Of a stretch of DNA of 64,000 bases, positions 19,097-28,451 are shown one piece after another. This DNA is from Acinetobacter puyangensis. GTDB taxonomy: Bacteria > Pseudomonadota > Gammaproteobacteria > Pseudomonadales > Moraxellaceae. The notes beneath the pieces are model-generated. The model made no database searches, was not told the origin of the DNA, and was given only the letters and a program-made list of their open reading frames with translations. The stretch is from NCBI RefSeq assembly GCF_900096995.1, contig NZ_OANT01000001.1:620001-684000 (forward strand), given 5' to 3'. A program made the translations under genes and the position numbers. Every line of letters starts with the position of its first letter. The first letter of the stretch is position 1.

Positions 19097-19993
19097 ATGA
19101 TTCTAGCCCCTCAAGCCTTATTGTCCGCTCAGCAACAAATTCAGCGTGATTTGCACAGTTGTCTGGATTATTTTGATCTCCCGCATCCGTTAAAAGATGC
19201 TGTTCATCATGCTGTGATGTTGGGTGGAAAGCGCGTTCGACCTGCATTGGTGTATGCGTCAGCACAACTGGATGGTGATGTCATGTCTGCGGCTGCGCGG
19301 CGTGCTGCGGTTGCTGTGGAACTGATTCATTGTTATTCATTGACCCATGATGATTTGCCTTGTATGGACAATGATGAATTACGTCGTGGTCAGCCCACTT
19401 GTCATGTTGCTTATGGTGAAGCAACGGCTTTACTGGCGGGGGATATTTTGCAATCTATGGCATTTGAAGTATTGGGAAGCCGCATGTTTGACACGGCAGA
19501 TCTCCCTAATCCAGCGATTGCCTTGCGTCAGATGCAGCTACTTGCGACAGCCAGTTCAAAAATGGTGTGTGGTCAGGTATTGGATTTACAGGCAGAGGGT
19601 CAGTCGATTGATCAGTCACATCTGGAAAATATCCATCGTAATAAAACTGGTGCATTGATTCAGGCAGCCATCATGCTGGGGGCAACGACAGTATTGCCCG
19701 TGGCTCATCCGTCATTTACGCATTTGCGGATATTTGGTCAATCCCTTGGTCTGGCATTTCAGGTACAAGACGATATTCTAGATATTACTGCGGATACTGA
19801 AGTTTTGGGTAAAACCGCAGGCAAGGATATTCAGGTGCAGAAATCCACGTATCCTGCTTTACTGGGGCTTGATGCTGCACAGGTGTATGCACAGCAATTG
19901 CATGATCAGGCGCTAGAGGCTTTACAACAGGTCACGGGTAATACTCAGCCATTACAGGATGTTACACAGTTTTTATTACATCGGCAGAGCTGA
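19097..19993 (+). CDS. ispA: (2E,6E)-farnesyl diphosphate synthase
   Basis: Short-chain prenyltransferase adding IPP to DMAPP and GPP to make FPP, the precursor of undecaprenyl-PP and quinone side chains. 298 aa. The first aspartate-rich motif is DDLPCMDND and the second is DDILD. GGKRVRPALVYASA and the KTGALIQ segment are also typical. It shares a strand with the zinc-ribbon gene and is likely cotranscribed. Confidence 0.95.
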   Translation: MILAPQALLSAQQQIQRDLHSCLDYFDLPHPLKDAVHHAVMLGGKRVRPALVYASAQLDGDVMSAAARRAAVAVELIHCYSLTHDDLPCMDNDELRRGQPTCHVAYGEATALLAGDILQSMAFEVLGSRMFDTADLPNPAIALRQMQLLATASSKMVCGQVLDLQAEGQSIDQSHLENIHRNKTGALIQAAIMLGATTVLPVAHPSFTHLRIFGQSLGLAFQVQDDILDITADTEVLGKTAGKDIQVQKSTYPALLGLDAAQVYAQQLHDQALEALQQVTGNTQPLQDVTQFLLHRQS

Positions 19994-20002
19994 TATTTTA
20001 GT

Positions 20003-20551
20003 TTAGCCTGTATGATCTAGACGAGTTCCCAATGTTTCAAGATGCATTGGGAATTCATCGTTCTGACGGTCTATAAAATAATGTTCTAGTGTGCGTTTGA
20101 CACTTGGAAATGCTAGATCGTTCCATGGAATGTCCTGTTCTTCAAACAGTCGGCATTCTATGGTTTCTTCGCCTGCACCGAATTTACCCTCAATCAGATT
20201 TGCCTTAAATAGCACATAGATTTGTCCGATTCGCGGAATATTATACATACAGTAGAGTTGTTCGATGTCCACTTCTGCTTCGGCTTCTTCTCGGGTTTCT
20301 CGGGCTGCACCTTCTTGCATGGTTTCAAACAGTTCCATGTAGCCAGCCGGTAGCGTCCATAAACCATAGCGTGGTTCAATTGCTCGACGACATAATAAAA
20401 CTTTGTTCTCCCAAACGACCAATGCGCCACAAATCACTTTTGGATTCACATAATGAATTGTGCCACATGAAGTACAGACTTCACGGGGCAAGCTATCGCC
20501 TAAAGGTATTTTGGTGGTTGTGGGCTGACCACAACAGGAACAAAAACTCAT
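20003..20551 (-). CDS. Nudix hydrolase with N-terminal zinc ribbon
   Basis: 182 aa. A four-Cys zinc ribbon (CSCC and CTSC) leads into a Nudix domain whose box reads GYMELFETMQEGAARETREE, matching GX5EX7REUXEE. Zinc-ribbon Nudix proteins include NudC-like NADH pyrophosphatases, but this protein is too short for NudC and lacks its N-terminal domain. The substrate is unknown. It is convergent with ispA, with only 9 nt between the stops. Confidence 0.88.
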   Translation of the reverse strand: MSFCSCCGQPTTTKIPLGDSLPREVCTSCGTIHYVNPKVICGALVVWENKVLLCRRAIEPRYGLWTLPAGYMELFETMQEGAARETREEAEAEVDIEQLYCMYNIPRIGQIYVLFKANLIEGKFGAGEETIECRLFEEQDIPWNDLAFPSVKRTLEHYFIDRQNDEFPMHLETLGTRLDHTG

Positions 20552-20733
20552 ATAATATTCGGTAAATCAGGTTAAAATAAATTAGCCATGAGCATAACTT
20601 AAAAAGTTTAGCACTGCATCAATATCTGTGTTATAGAGTATAAATTAAATAGAAATAATCGTGTTTGTTGATCATTGATAAATGAATGATGCATAAAATA
20701 TCGACAAGCCCGTAATGACTTTATGAGGTTATC

Positions 20734-21333
20734 ATGTCACGGCTATTGGAGCAGCCAGCACTTATTGAACAGTTACAGCAGAATTTATCGTTTCAGACCA
20801 GAACACGATCTGCGGATGCTGCGGTACTGATTGCCATTACGCAGGAGCAAAATCCACAAATTTTGTTGACGCGTCGTGCTGCACAAATGCGCACACATGG
20901 CGGAGAGGTGTCCTTTCCGGGTGGAAAGCGTGAAAAAAGTGATACCAGTAATATTGTTGTGGCTTTAAGAGAAGCTCATGAAGAAACGGCACTCAATCCT
21001 TATGATGTGAGTTTGCTGGGTGAGTTGCCGATGCAAAAAGCCCGTAGTGGTATGCTGGTCAAGCCGATCGTGGGTTTAATCCAGCCTGAAATTTCTTTGA
21101 TACCAGAACCGAGTGAAATTGATCGTATTTTTTACATGCCTTTGCAGGAATTTATGCTGAGTACGCCACAAGCCTACCATGTCAAATATGCAGAGCAGAG
21201 TTTATATTTTCCCAGTATTCAATTTGATAATGAAGTGGTTTGGGGACTCACAGCCAGAATTTTAGTCTCATTATTACAACGTGGTTTAGGCTATCATAAA
21301 GAATGGCCATTTTTATTAAACCCACCCCGCTAG
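20734..21333 (+). CDS. Nudix CoA pyrophosphatase (NudL-like)
   Basis: 199 aa. The extended Nudix signature starts at HGGEVSFPGGKRE and runs through ALREAHEETAL. The HGGEVSFPGG lead-in is characteristic of the UPF0035 CoA-pyrophosphatase subgroup, which cleaves CoA to phosphopantetheine and 3',5'-ADP. A SD-like TGAGGT precedes the ATG. The specific substrate is inferred from this subgroup motif only. Confidence 0.85.
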   Translation: MSRLLEQPALIEQLQQNLSFQTRTRSADAAVLIAITQEQNPQILLTRRAAQMRTHGGEVSFPGGKREKSDTSNIVVALREAHEETALNPYDVSLLGELPMQKARSGMLVKPIVGLIQPEISLIPEPSEIDRIFYMPLQEFMLSTPQAYHVKYAEQSLYFPSIQFDNEVVWGLTARILVSLLQRGLGYHKEWPFLLNPPR

Positions 21334-21428
21334 TATCTATATCAAAGCAATTCGTGCAGACATGTTTCATGCCGAACATGCTTATATTGTAGATATTCAG
21401 GCTAGGTATTTTAAACAAGGAAGAATTT

Positions 21429-21962
21429 ATGCTTTATCAATTAGGAGAGCTACACCCAACAACAACGGTGACGCCATGGAATGGCTGGGTGGCCGACAAT
21501 GCTACAGTCATCGGGCAGGTCGAGCTAGGGCAAGAGGTTAGTATCTGGTTTGGTGCGGTTATCCGAGGGGATAATTCTCTGATTAAAATCGGTGATTTTA
21601 GTAATATTCAGGAAAATGCTGTATTGCATACCGATGCTGGAATTCAACTTAATATTGGTCAATATGTTACGGTTGGACATCAGGCCATGCTACATGGTTG
21701 TACCATTGGCGATAATACCTTGATTGGCATTAATTCTGTGATTCTCAATCATGCGGTGATCGGTAAAAACTGTATCATCGGTGCCAATGCTTTAATTCCG
21801 GAAGGTAAGGTGATTCCCGATAATTCTGTAGTAATGGGGTCACCGGGAAAAGTGGTCAAAGAAGCCTCAGAACAGGTGGCACAAATGATCAGACTCAGTG
21901 CTTTACATTATGCCCAGCATTTTAAAAAATTTAAGCATGAGTTAAAGCCTTTTCAACTTTAG
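21429..21962 (+). CDS. Gamma-class carbonic anhydrase family protein
   Basis: 177-aa left-handed beta-helix protein with hexapeptide repeats ([13 protein letters not shown] to [14 protein letters not shown]). The metal-ligand His residues appear in [15 protein letters not shown]. The family (YrdA/PaaY) includes active carbonic anhydrases and thioesterase-like members. An AAGGAAG ribosome-binding site lies before the ATG. The stop overlaps the convergent Uma2 gene by 4 nt. Confidence 0.88.
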   Translation: MLYQLGELHPTTTVTPWNGWVADNATVIGQVELGQEVSIWFGAVIRGDNSLIKIGDFSNIQENAVLHTDAGIQLNIGQYVTVGHQAMLHGCTIGDNTLIGINSVILNHAVIGKNCIIGANALIPEGKVIPDNSVVMGSPGKVVKEASEQVAQMIRLSALHYAQHFKKFKHELKPFQL

Positions 21963-22639
21963 CGCATATCTGTGTTTAGATTATTTTCTTGCTGTTCTTG
22001 TGTGAATACTTCTTTATCTTCGGCTTGTTGCGCTTTTTCGGCAAGCCAAAGCAGCATTTCTTCATTATCCACCCGCTGATATAAGGTCTCTACACTTACA
22101 GTAAGTTGTATAGACTCAAAATTGACATCATCACCAAGGAAAAATTGTTCAATTTGCCAGCCGGTACGGCGGCGGCGAATGCTGATTTCGACACTATTTT
22201 GTTCGACCGTGACATATTCCTGCAAGGCCGGGATTTGTTCATATAAATGTCGTTTGGTTAATTTATCATGACGATGGCTGGAGCTGGAAATCACTTCAAT
22301 AATGAGGACAGGTGTAGTCAGCATATTATCTTTTGCTTCATCTGTTGAGCAATCGACCACCACATCCGGATACAGATAATTGTTTTTACTGTGATTTAAA
22401 GAAACTTTAAGCTTGGTGCTTTCTGCAAAAACTTCGCAGGGATGCCCTTCAAGATGGTTGCCTATTAATCGAGAGAAAGTGCTGACTAATCGAGCATGAT
22501 TAAAGCTACCACCAACCATAGCAAAAACTTCACCGTCAATATATTCATGACGTAATTCGCTTGTATGTTCCAGAGCGAAATAGTCCTGTTCACTCCGTTT
22601 TTGAGTCTTATCGATAACGTGTTTTCTGGCTAAATTCAT
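21959..22639 (-). CDS. Uma2-family (DUF820) putative endonuclease
   Basis: 226 aa from the ATG at 22639, where GTGAGG provides a ribosome-binding site; an upstream GTG at 22651 is in frame. The Uma2/DUF820 PD-(D/E)XK-like core is visible as [26 protein letters not shown] and [10 protein letters not shown] followed by [11 protein letters not shown]. The C-terminal tail is acidic and Gln-rich. The family is abundant in cyanobacteria with no settled function. Three more copies, one broken, occur at 48-57 kb in this window. Confidence 0.85.
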   Translation of the reverse strand: MNLARKHVIDKTQKRSEQDYFALEHTSELRHEYIDGEVFAMVGGSFNHARLVSTFSRLIGNHLEGHPCEVFAESTKLKVSLNHSKNNYLYPDVVVDCSTDEAKDNMLTTPVLIIEVISSSSHRHDKLTKRHLYEQIPALQEYVTVEQNSVEISIRRRRTGWQIEQFFLGDDVNFESIQLTVSVETLYQRVDNEEMLLWLAEKAQQAEDKEVFTQEQQENNLNTDMR

Positions 22640-22774
22640 CACATGCCTCACGATGTGTAATTAAAAGTTGATGGCTTATTGATCATAACCTAAAAAATAA
22701 CAGATGTCCCAGCAAGTTAAAAAAGGTATCATAACGCCCTGTCGAGTTGAACCCATGAGCAACCCTTTATTTTT

Positions 22775-23443
22775 ATGAAAATCCTTGCACTTGAAAGCGC
22801 AAATGAGCAGTGTTCTGTCGCATTGATTGATGACAGTCAACTTGTGTATTTTGAGCAGTATGATGAACCTCGTGCGCAGACACAGCAAATCTTGCCCATG
22901 ATTGAGCGGGCTTTAAAACAAAGTCAAACGACATGGCGAGACCTTTCGGCGATTGCTTTTAGCCGTGGGCCGGGTTCATTTAGTGGGGTGCGTATCAGTG
23001 CCGCAGTGACGCAAGCACTGGCTTGGGCCAATGATTTACCCGTGATTGCTGTATCTACCTTGCAGGCATTGGCACAACATGCCTATCATGAGGCGGGGTT
23101 AGCACAAGTTACCACTGTGCTTGATGCGCGGATGCAGGAAGTTTATTTTGCACAATTTGCATTGAATGCGCAGGGCATTATGCAGGCAGTGGGTGAGGAA
23201 CAACTACTCAGTTATGATCAGGCGATTGCACAGATACAATATCCTGTGGTGGGCAGTGGGGCAGCGTTGCTTGGTCACCAGAGTTATACAAAAATACGCT
23301 ATGCGAATGCGCAGGATATTGCTGAAATTGCGCAAGCTGAATTCCATCAGGGGCATACCGTCTCCGCAGATCAGGCTTTGCCGGTCTATTTGCGTGATAA
23401 TGCATGGAAAAAAATAAGCGAACAAAACAAATCATCTTCTTAA
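22775..23443 (+). CDS. tsaB: tRNA t6A37 threonylcarbamoyltransferase subunit TsaB
   Basis: Partner and activator of TsaD in t6A modification of ANN-decoding tRNAs. 222 aa of the ASKHA fold: MKILALESANEQCSVALID opens the N-terminal lobe, and the family core SRGPGSFSGVRISAAVTQALAW follows. It lacks the metal-binding residues of TsaD, as is usual for TsaB. uppP follows closely. Confidence 0.95.
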   Translation: MKILALESANEQCSVALIDDSQLVYFEQYDEPRAQTQQILPMIERALKQSQTTWRDLSAIAFSRGPGSFSGVRISAAVTQALAWANDLPVIAVSTLQALAQHAYHEAGLAQVTTVLDARMQEVYFAQFALNAQGIMQAVGEEQLLSYDQAIAQIQYPVVGSGAALLGHQSYTKIRYANAQDIAEIAQAEFHQGHTVSADQALPVYLRDNAWKKISEQNKSSS

Positions 23444-23460
23444 CCAAATAAGTGAACATT

Positions 23461-24285
23461 ATGGATTTAATCCTCATTCTTAAAGCCATTGTCATGGGTA
23501 TCGTGGAAGGTATTACCGAGTTTTTACCGATATCCAGTACCGGACATTTAATCCTTGCCTCAGAAATCATGAATTTCTGGACCGCAGAAAAAAGTGCGGT
23601 ATTTGTTATTGCAATTCAAATGGGGGCAATTGCAGCGGTCATTTATCAATACTGGTCCCGCCTTTGGGGAGCAGCGACTGGAATCATTACTGGTGAACCA
23701 CAAGGACGTCGTTTAGGTCTGGGGATTATTGTTGCCTCAATTCCGATTATTCTGATTGGCCTGACCCTTGGTCAAACTGTAAAAACTTTGCTTTTTAATG
23801 ATGTGGCTGTTGCTATTGGTTTGATTGTCGGTGGTTTGATTATTATTTTGGTGGAAAAACATCCGTTCAAAATTAATGCACCGGAAGTTGAAAATATTAC
23901 TTTTAAGCAGGCTGTTTATATCGGTTTGATTCAGGTCCTGTCATTGATTCCGGGAACATCACGTTCTGGTGCCACCATTATTGGCGGTATGATGTTAGGT
24001 TTATCGCGTAAATCTGCAACAGAATTTTCTTTTTTCCTCGGGATTCCCGTCATTATCGGTGCTGGCTTGCTGGATCTGTGGCAAAGTCGTGGGGTGTTAC
24101 AAGGCAGTGAGGACTGGACCGTTTTGGCTGTAGGTCTGATTACATCTTTCGTTTCGGCTTTATTATTGATTCGTGCCTTGGTGGCTTATGTGGCAAAACG
24201 TGATTTTATGATTTTTGCCTGGTATCGTATTGCATCTGGTTTGGTGATTTTATTATTTGCATTTACCGGCTGGAAATTGTGGTAA
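23461..24285 (+). CDS. uppP: Undecaprenyl-diphosphate phosphatase
   Basis: Integral membrane phosphatase recycling the lipid carrier for peptidoglycan and capsule; overexpression of family members confers bacitracin resistance. About 274 aa. The two BacA signature regions are EGITEFLPISSTGHL near the N terminus and LIQVLSLIPGTSRSGATI in the middle. Several hydrophobic helices are visible. The ATG at 23461 is preferred; a GTG at 23452 would add three residues. The stop abuts the rsmJ ATG. Confidence 0.95.
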   Translation: MDLILILKAIVMGIVEGITEFLPISSTGHLILASEIMNFWTAEKSAVFVIAIQMGAIAAVIYQYWSRLWGAATGIITGEPQGRRLGLGIIVASIPIILIGLTLGQTVKTLLFNDVAVAIGLIVGGLIIILVEKHPFKINAPEVENITFKQAVYIGLIQVLSLIPGTSRSGATIIGGMMLGLSRKSATEFSFFLGIPVIIGAGLLDLWQSRGVLQGSEDWTVLAVGLITSFVSALLLIRALVAYVAKRDFMIFAWYRIASGLVILLFAFTGWKLW

Positions 24286-25089
24286 ATGCAAGATTTGAAT
24301 TTTCTCCTTTATGCAGCGCCAGAGCATGAGAGCTGTGCATTGGCATGGCAAAAACAGTTATCTGATTTGAATGTGCACACCCAGATTGAATGGGTTGATG
24401 AGATTAATGCACGTTTTTTACGTTTTCATCCGGAACTTAGTTTAATTGTTGATGAAAATGGTTTATGGCTTGCTGCAAACGGCATGAAAATGCAACCTGC
24501 CTGGCAGGCCGAGATGCCACGTTTAAAGCGTGCCAATCCCAAGAATGAGTTACTTGCCCGTGCCTGTCAGGTGAACAAAGTTGAAACAATACTTGATGCC
24601 ACGGCGGGTCTTGGGCATGATGCTTTGTTGCTGGCATGGTTAGGTGCAAGGGTGACTTTACTGGAACGTCATCCTGTGCTGTTTGCGCTTTTGCTCTCGA
24701 CACTTGAACAGGCAAAACTAGATCCTGGATTGGCGGATACAGCGCAAAGAATAAAATTATTACACATTGATGCAGAACACTATTTAGCTGATATTGCTTC
24801 TGAACAATATGATGTGGTCTATCTTGATCCAATGTTTCCGTCGCGTGATGCCAATCAAAAACAGGACAAAAAACAGGCACAAGTCAAGAAACAGATGCAG
24901 CTTTTGCATATGTTGCTACCTGTTGATGGGGTCATGGATTTAGGTGAAAACCTGTTAAAACAAGCACGGCTAAAATCCAGTCGTGTGATTGTTAAACGGC
25001 CTAAACATGCTGTTTTTTTGGCGGATCAAATGCCTCAGCATCAATGGCATGGTGATGCCTGTCGTTTTGATGGTTATTTCAAGATTTAA
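24286..25089 (+). CDS. rsmJ: 16S rRNA (guanine1516-N2)-methyltransferase
   Basis: SAM-dependent methyltransferase modifying G1516 of 16S rRNA. 267 aa. The SAM-binding motif DATAGLGHDALLLAWLGARV and the catalytic-site motif YLDPMFPSR match RsmJ (YhiQ). A third cue is RVIVKRPKHA near the C terminus. It starts immediately after the uppP stop codon, so it is cotranscribed. Confidence 0.92.
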   Translation: MQDLNFLLYAAPEHESCALAWQKQLSDLNVHTQIEWVDEINARFLRFHPELSLIVDENGLWLAANGMKMQPAWQAEMPRLKRANPKNELLARACQVNKVETILDATAGLGHDALLLAWLGARVTLLERHPVLFALLLSTLEQAKLDPGLADTAQRIKLLHIDAEHYLADIASEQYDVVYLDPMFPSRDANQKQDKKQAQVKKQMQLLHMLLPVDGVMDLGENLLKQARLKSSRVIVKRPKHAVFLADQMPQHQWHGDACRFDGYFKI

Positions 25090-25256
25090 GTTTTCGTAAA
25101 GTATAATCGGAAAATTCATTATCATTTTGTTATTACCGTTGTATTTCTCATTGTCAAAAAAAAATAAGGACTTACACTATAAGAGCTTGTTGAACGCTCA
25201 ATTTTGGGCGTCATGAATAATCAACAGCCCCTAATCAACTTGCTGCTTGTCAAAAT

Positions 25257-26675
25257 ATGATTGAGATTAAAGCTACGCCATTTTTTTTACGTAATTTACG
25301 CAGTAATCAAATCGCAGGAATGTGGTTGTTTCTTGGGTCTCGGCGTTGCTTTGACTGGGTTGCACCAACACCATTGCAATTTTTGTTCTGGGGAATTGCA
25401 GGCTGTTCTGCCAATACCTTATTTAGTTGGTTGGTTGCCAATGGTCAAGGTGAATTTAACTCTCAGGGTTTGGTGAGCTATTTGCTGTGGCCGTTTTTGG
25501 CCTTGATTGCCGGTATTTTTATTTCGCAACGAACTGAAATGTCACGGGTCATGCTGGTGCCTGCATTGTTGTGGTTGATCCTCGATGTGCATGTCGCTTT
25601 ATTGCAAAGTTTATTGCAATATCTAGGGCAACTGGATTTACTGCCTTATTTTACCTATAGTTTTTTACCGCATCTGTTTATGCTGTTGTTTGTCTGGCAA
25701 AGTTTGGCCGTGGTATGGGTATTTTCTCGTGCGTTGAAATGGCCATGGTGGGAGCGGGGATTGATTCTTGCAGCGACTTTGTTTACGTTGGTGGTGTGGC
25801 AGTCATCGGTAAAAAGTCAGCCCATCTGGAAAATTGAAGATGTTGAACCAACATTTTCAGAAAAAGCGTTATATGAACAATCGTTGCTGCTCAATCAAAA
25901 TTTACAGGCTTTGCAACCAAGCAATTATACCGATACGCAATGGTATTTTATGGGGGTTGCCGGTGCAGGTTATCAGAATGTCTTTAAATCCGAAATTGAG
26001 CGGATTAAGGAACAATTCGATACCCGTTTTGGTACTTATGGGCGTTCTATTGCCTTAATTAATAATGATGCCACCACGGAAACCCTGCCGATGGCAACGC
26101 ATATTAGTATTCAAAATAGCCTCAATCGTATTGGTGCTTTAATGAATCGTGAGAGTGATGTGCTGTTTCTATATATGACTTCTCATGGGTTGGTGAATCA
26201 ATTTGAACTATCACAACAACCGATAGCCATGGAGCCGGTTGATCCGAAGTGGCTGCGACAGGCACTGGATACAGCTGGGATCCGCTGGCGTGTGATTGTG
26301 ATTTCATCATGCTATTCCGGCAGCTTTATTCCGGCATTACAATCACCAGATACCTTGATTATTACTGCTTCGGCAGCTGATCGTAGCTCATTTGGCTGTA
26401 GTAATGAAATGGATTATACCTATTTTGGTCGGGCATTTTTTGATGAAGCCATGCGGGAAAATCATGCACTAAAAACTGCATTTGCACAGGCGCAAAAAAC
26501 TGTGAAACAATGGGAAACTGCGCAGGGCTTTGAACCATCAGAGCCACAATGGGTCATTGGCGAGAATATGAAACTAATTCTGCCTCAATTTGAGCGCCGA
26601 TTATTTCCTGATACCACATTGAATATGCCACCTCAAAGCAGCAATATTCCTTTTTCACTCAAAGCGGAGCATTAA
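25257..26675 (+). CDS. Membrane-anchored C13-family cysteine peptidase
   Basis: 472 aa in two parts. Residues about 40-180 hold several hydrophobic helices (around 41-61, 74-90, 97-118, 136-156 and 169-182). Residues about 220-450 form a clan CD peptidase domain. The catalytic dyad motifs are visible: YMTSHG with His310, and ISSCYSG with Cys352, followed by a TASAADRSSFGC strand. The family is legumain-like and cleaves after Asn or Asp in eukaryotes, but bacterial substrates are unknown. It lies 3 nt upstream of the disrupted hydrolase gene, so the two may have been cotranscribed. No signal peptide is evident; the membrane part would anchor it. Confidence 0.82.
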   Translation: MIEIKATPFFLRNLRSNQIAGMWLFLGSRRCFDWVAPTPLQFLFWGIAGCSANTLFSWLVANGQGEFNSQGLVSYLLWPFLALIAGIFISQRTEMSRVMLVPALLWLILDVHVALLQSLLQYLGQLDLLPYFTYSFLPHLFMLLFVWQSLAVVWVFSRALKWPWWERGLILAATLFTLVVWQSSVKSQPIWKIEDVEPTFSEKALYEQSLLLNQNLQALQPSNYTDTQWYFMGVAGAGYQNVFKSEIERIKEQFDTRFGTYGRSIALINNDATTETLPMATHISIQNSLNRIGALMNRESDVLFLYMTSHGLVNQFELSQQPIAMEPVDPKWLRQALDTAGIRWRVIVISSCYSGSFIPALQSPDTLIITASAADRSSFGCSNEMDYTYFGRAFFDEAMRENHALKTAFAQAQKTVKQWETAQGFEPSEPQWVIGENMKLILPQFERRLFPDTTLNMPPQSSNIPFSLKAEH

Positions 26676-26678
26676 TTC

Positions 26679-27170
26679 ATGACATTAGAATTCATACAAA
26701 AGCATCAATGTTTTGCTGGTGAACAACATTTTTATCAACATCAGTCAACTGCTGTGGCATGTAAAATGAAATTTGCAGTGTATTTGCCACCACAGGCTCT
26801 AGCAGGAAAATCCTGTGCCGCAGTTTTTTATTTGGCCGGTTTAACCTGTACCGAAGAAACCTTCGCCATCAAAGCACATGCCCAATATTGGGCCAGTCAG
26901 TTGGGTTTGATTCTGATTATGCCGGATACTTCCCCTCGGGGAGAAGATGTTGCAGATGATGTTAATTGGGATTTAGGGCAGGGCGCAGGATTTTATCTTA
27001 ATGCGACACAACAACCCTGGGCTGCACATTTTCGCATGGAAGATTATGTGGTCAATGAACTCTATGATTTGGTAAAAAAACAGTTTGCTCTTGATGGTGA
27101 CAAGATTGGTATCATGGGACATTCAAAACAATGTTTTTTTGAAAATATGGAAACTATTTTAGTTTCTTGA
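26679..27170 (+). pseudogene. fghA: S-formylglutathione hydrolase, 5' fragment cut by island insertion
   Basis: Encodes the N-terminal half of an S-formylglutathione hydrolase, which in glutathione-dependent formaldehyde detoxification releases formate from S-formylglutathione. Native sequence runs through CKMKFAVYLPP, GLTCTEETF and IMGHS, and ends at the nucleophile Ser codon near 27124. From there the frame runs 14 codons into island DNA (starting KQCFFENM) before a stop at 27170. The Asp and His of the triad are in the other fragment at 42201-42598. The product would be inactive. Joining the two pieces gives about 281 aa, normal for the family. Confidence 0.93.
27128..27134 (+). repeat. 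Left terminal inverted repeat
   Basis: ACAATGT, repeated in inverse orientation at 42194-42200. Similarity continues inward with gaps (T-rich tract, then a TATGG-like element). Confidence 0.55.
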
Positions 27171-27262
27171 TTTTTATAGATTTTATTTAATGGTTTGTGA
27201 ATTCCATAAAAAAATCCATATTTTCATTAAAAACATTAAAACTTCTTATTCAAAATTCCATA
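27146..27262. repeat. Sub-terminal CCATA repeats at left island end
   Basis: ATTCCATA occurs at 27201-27208 and 27255-27262, a shorter ATCCATA at 27214-27220, and the inverse TATGGAA at 27146-27152. The same ATTCCATA recurs near the right end. The spacing suggests recombinase arm-binding sites; this is inference. The 127 nt before the first island gene otherwise hold no ORF. Confidence 0.5.
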
Positions 27263-27297
27263 TTTTTATCAATTTTTTAAGTTTATAGGAAGGTCAA

Positions 27298-27714
27298 ATG
27301 GAAATTAAAGAAATACAATCAATACAGGATCTAGAATCTATTGGTTCATTGGAAGATGTTATAGAACAACTCAATAAGAAAATCTTTCCTCTGTTTATTA
27401 AGGCTGATAGTTTTGAAGATTTATTTCAGAAGTTAAGTGTATTAAAAAAGAACTGGGTACCTTTTATTGAAGGTCCCTTTGTTTCAGAACAAGCTAAATA
27501 TATTTATTGCTTAACTGAATTAGAGGGTGAAAGTAGAAATAAAGTTCTTGGAATTAATGATGAGTGTTATGAAAGTGTTGAAGCAGCGAAGAAATGGAGA
27601 CGAACGATAGAAAGTTATGTACATCCTGATAAAGGTGGTAGTAGCCAAGCATTTGATATTTTAAGAAATTTGTACGATGTTATGGTAGATGATGAGGAAT
27701 ATGAAGATGACTGA
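27298..27714 (+). CDS. Protein with C-terminal J-domain-like module
   Basis: 138 aa. The first 80 residues are not recognised. Residues about 82-130 resemble a DnaJ J domain: VLGINDECYESVEAAKKW forms helix I/II, the diagnostic HPD is at 109-111 within HPDKGGSSQAF, and a final helix LRNLYDVM follows. The HPDKGG form is also seen in polyomavirus T antigens. J domains recruit and stimulate Hsp70. AGGAAGG precedes the ATG. Its 3' end overlaps the start of the HNH gene by 8 nt, so the two are coupled and probably act together. AT-rich island gene. Confidence 0.7.
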   Translation: MEIKEIQSIQDLESIGSLEDVIEQLNKKIFPLFIKADSFEDLFQKLSVLKKNWVPFIEGPFVSEQAKYIYCLTELEGESRNKVLGINDECYESVEAAKKWRRTIESYVHPDKGGSSQAFDILRNLYDVMVDDEEYEDD

Positions 27715-28393
27715 TAAAAATTCAATCGTAGTATATTCAGCAGAAGATCTAACCATTACATTTCCTGCTCCTAGCTGTCATTTGACTGAAAAAGAAACAT
27801 CTAAAACAAGAAGTTTAATAAAGGAAACTAGTATTTATACACCTGACTCGAAGGGTTATCTAAATACTAAAAGCTTACCTCATTTGATGGGAACTGATAA
27901 GAAAGGTACTAATAGATTCTATAATAATTTAGATAATGTAGATAAATTTGAAAATGGGGCTGAGAGATACGCATCTATTGAATCGGTTACTAAAGAAGTT
28001 TCTAAAAGGTTACAAGAACCTAGAGATACATTACAACGGGAAAGACTTAGAGATTCAGAAAATTGTATAAATGCTTTTAGAGATGCACCCGAACTAGAAA
28101 AAATCAGAGAGATAGAAGAGTCGAAAAATAGAAAAGAGCAATCAAATTTAAAATTTAAAAAAATCAGACTAGAAAATATTAAGAATTGTCAGCTTTCGGG
28201 CGATCCACTTGAGAAAGATGCACATGCTCATCATATTGAGCGTAGAGCTGATAAGCCTAGGCTTGCGAGAGATCTCAATAATATTGTCGTTGCCAATCAA
28301 AATCCTCATGATGAAGTACATAGAGAGAATGCAGAGTCTAGGGAAGAGTTAAAAAAATTATGTGAGAAAAAAGGATGGAATGATCCGACTTGA
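27707..28393 (+). CDS. HNH endonuclease-motif protein
   Basis: 228 aa from the ATG at 27707; an upstream start at 27689 is in frame but deeper inside the preceding gene. The C-terminal third shows an HNH (beta-beta-alpha metal) nuclease: CQLSGDPLEKDAHAHHIERR, then DLNNIVVANQNPHDEVHREN. The HH pair, central Asn and final His fit the HNH pattern. The N-terminal 150 residues are charged, helical and unrecognised, and may be a partner-binding or sensor region. Coupled to the J-domain gene. A DNase toxin, homing-type or defence nuclease are all possible. Confidence 0.72.
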   Translation: MTDKNSIVVYSAEDLTITFPAPSCHLTEKETSKTRSLIKETSIYTPDSKGYLNTKSLPHLMGTDKKGTNRFYNNLDNVDKFENGAERYASIESVTKEVSKRLQEPRDTLQRERLRDSENCINAFRDAPELEKIREIEESKNRKEQSNLKFKKIRLENIKNCQLSGDPLEKDAHAHHIERRADKPRLARDLNNIVVANQNPHDEVHRENAESREELKKLCEKKGWNDPT

Positions 28394-28451
28394 TAATTTT
28401 ACTCGTTTTAAGATTTACTATAAGTCATTTATACAATTGAATGGAATTAAC

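Noticed and set aside
24437..24880. 147-codon ORF antisense to rsmJ
   Set aside because: Shadow of a well-supported methyltransferase gene; His/Gln-rich sequence without family features.
27181..27262. The spaced CCATA repeats at the left island end as a CRISPR array
   Set aside because: Only three short imperfect copies with irregular spacing, mirrored at the other island end; better explained as recombinase-binding arms.
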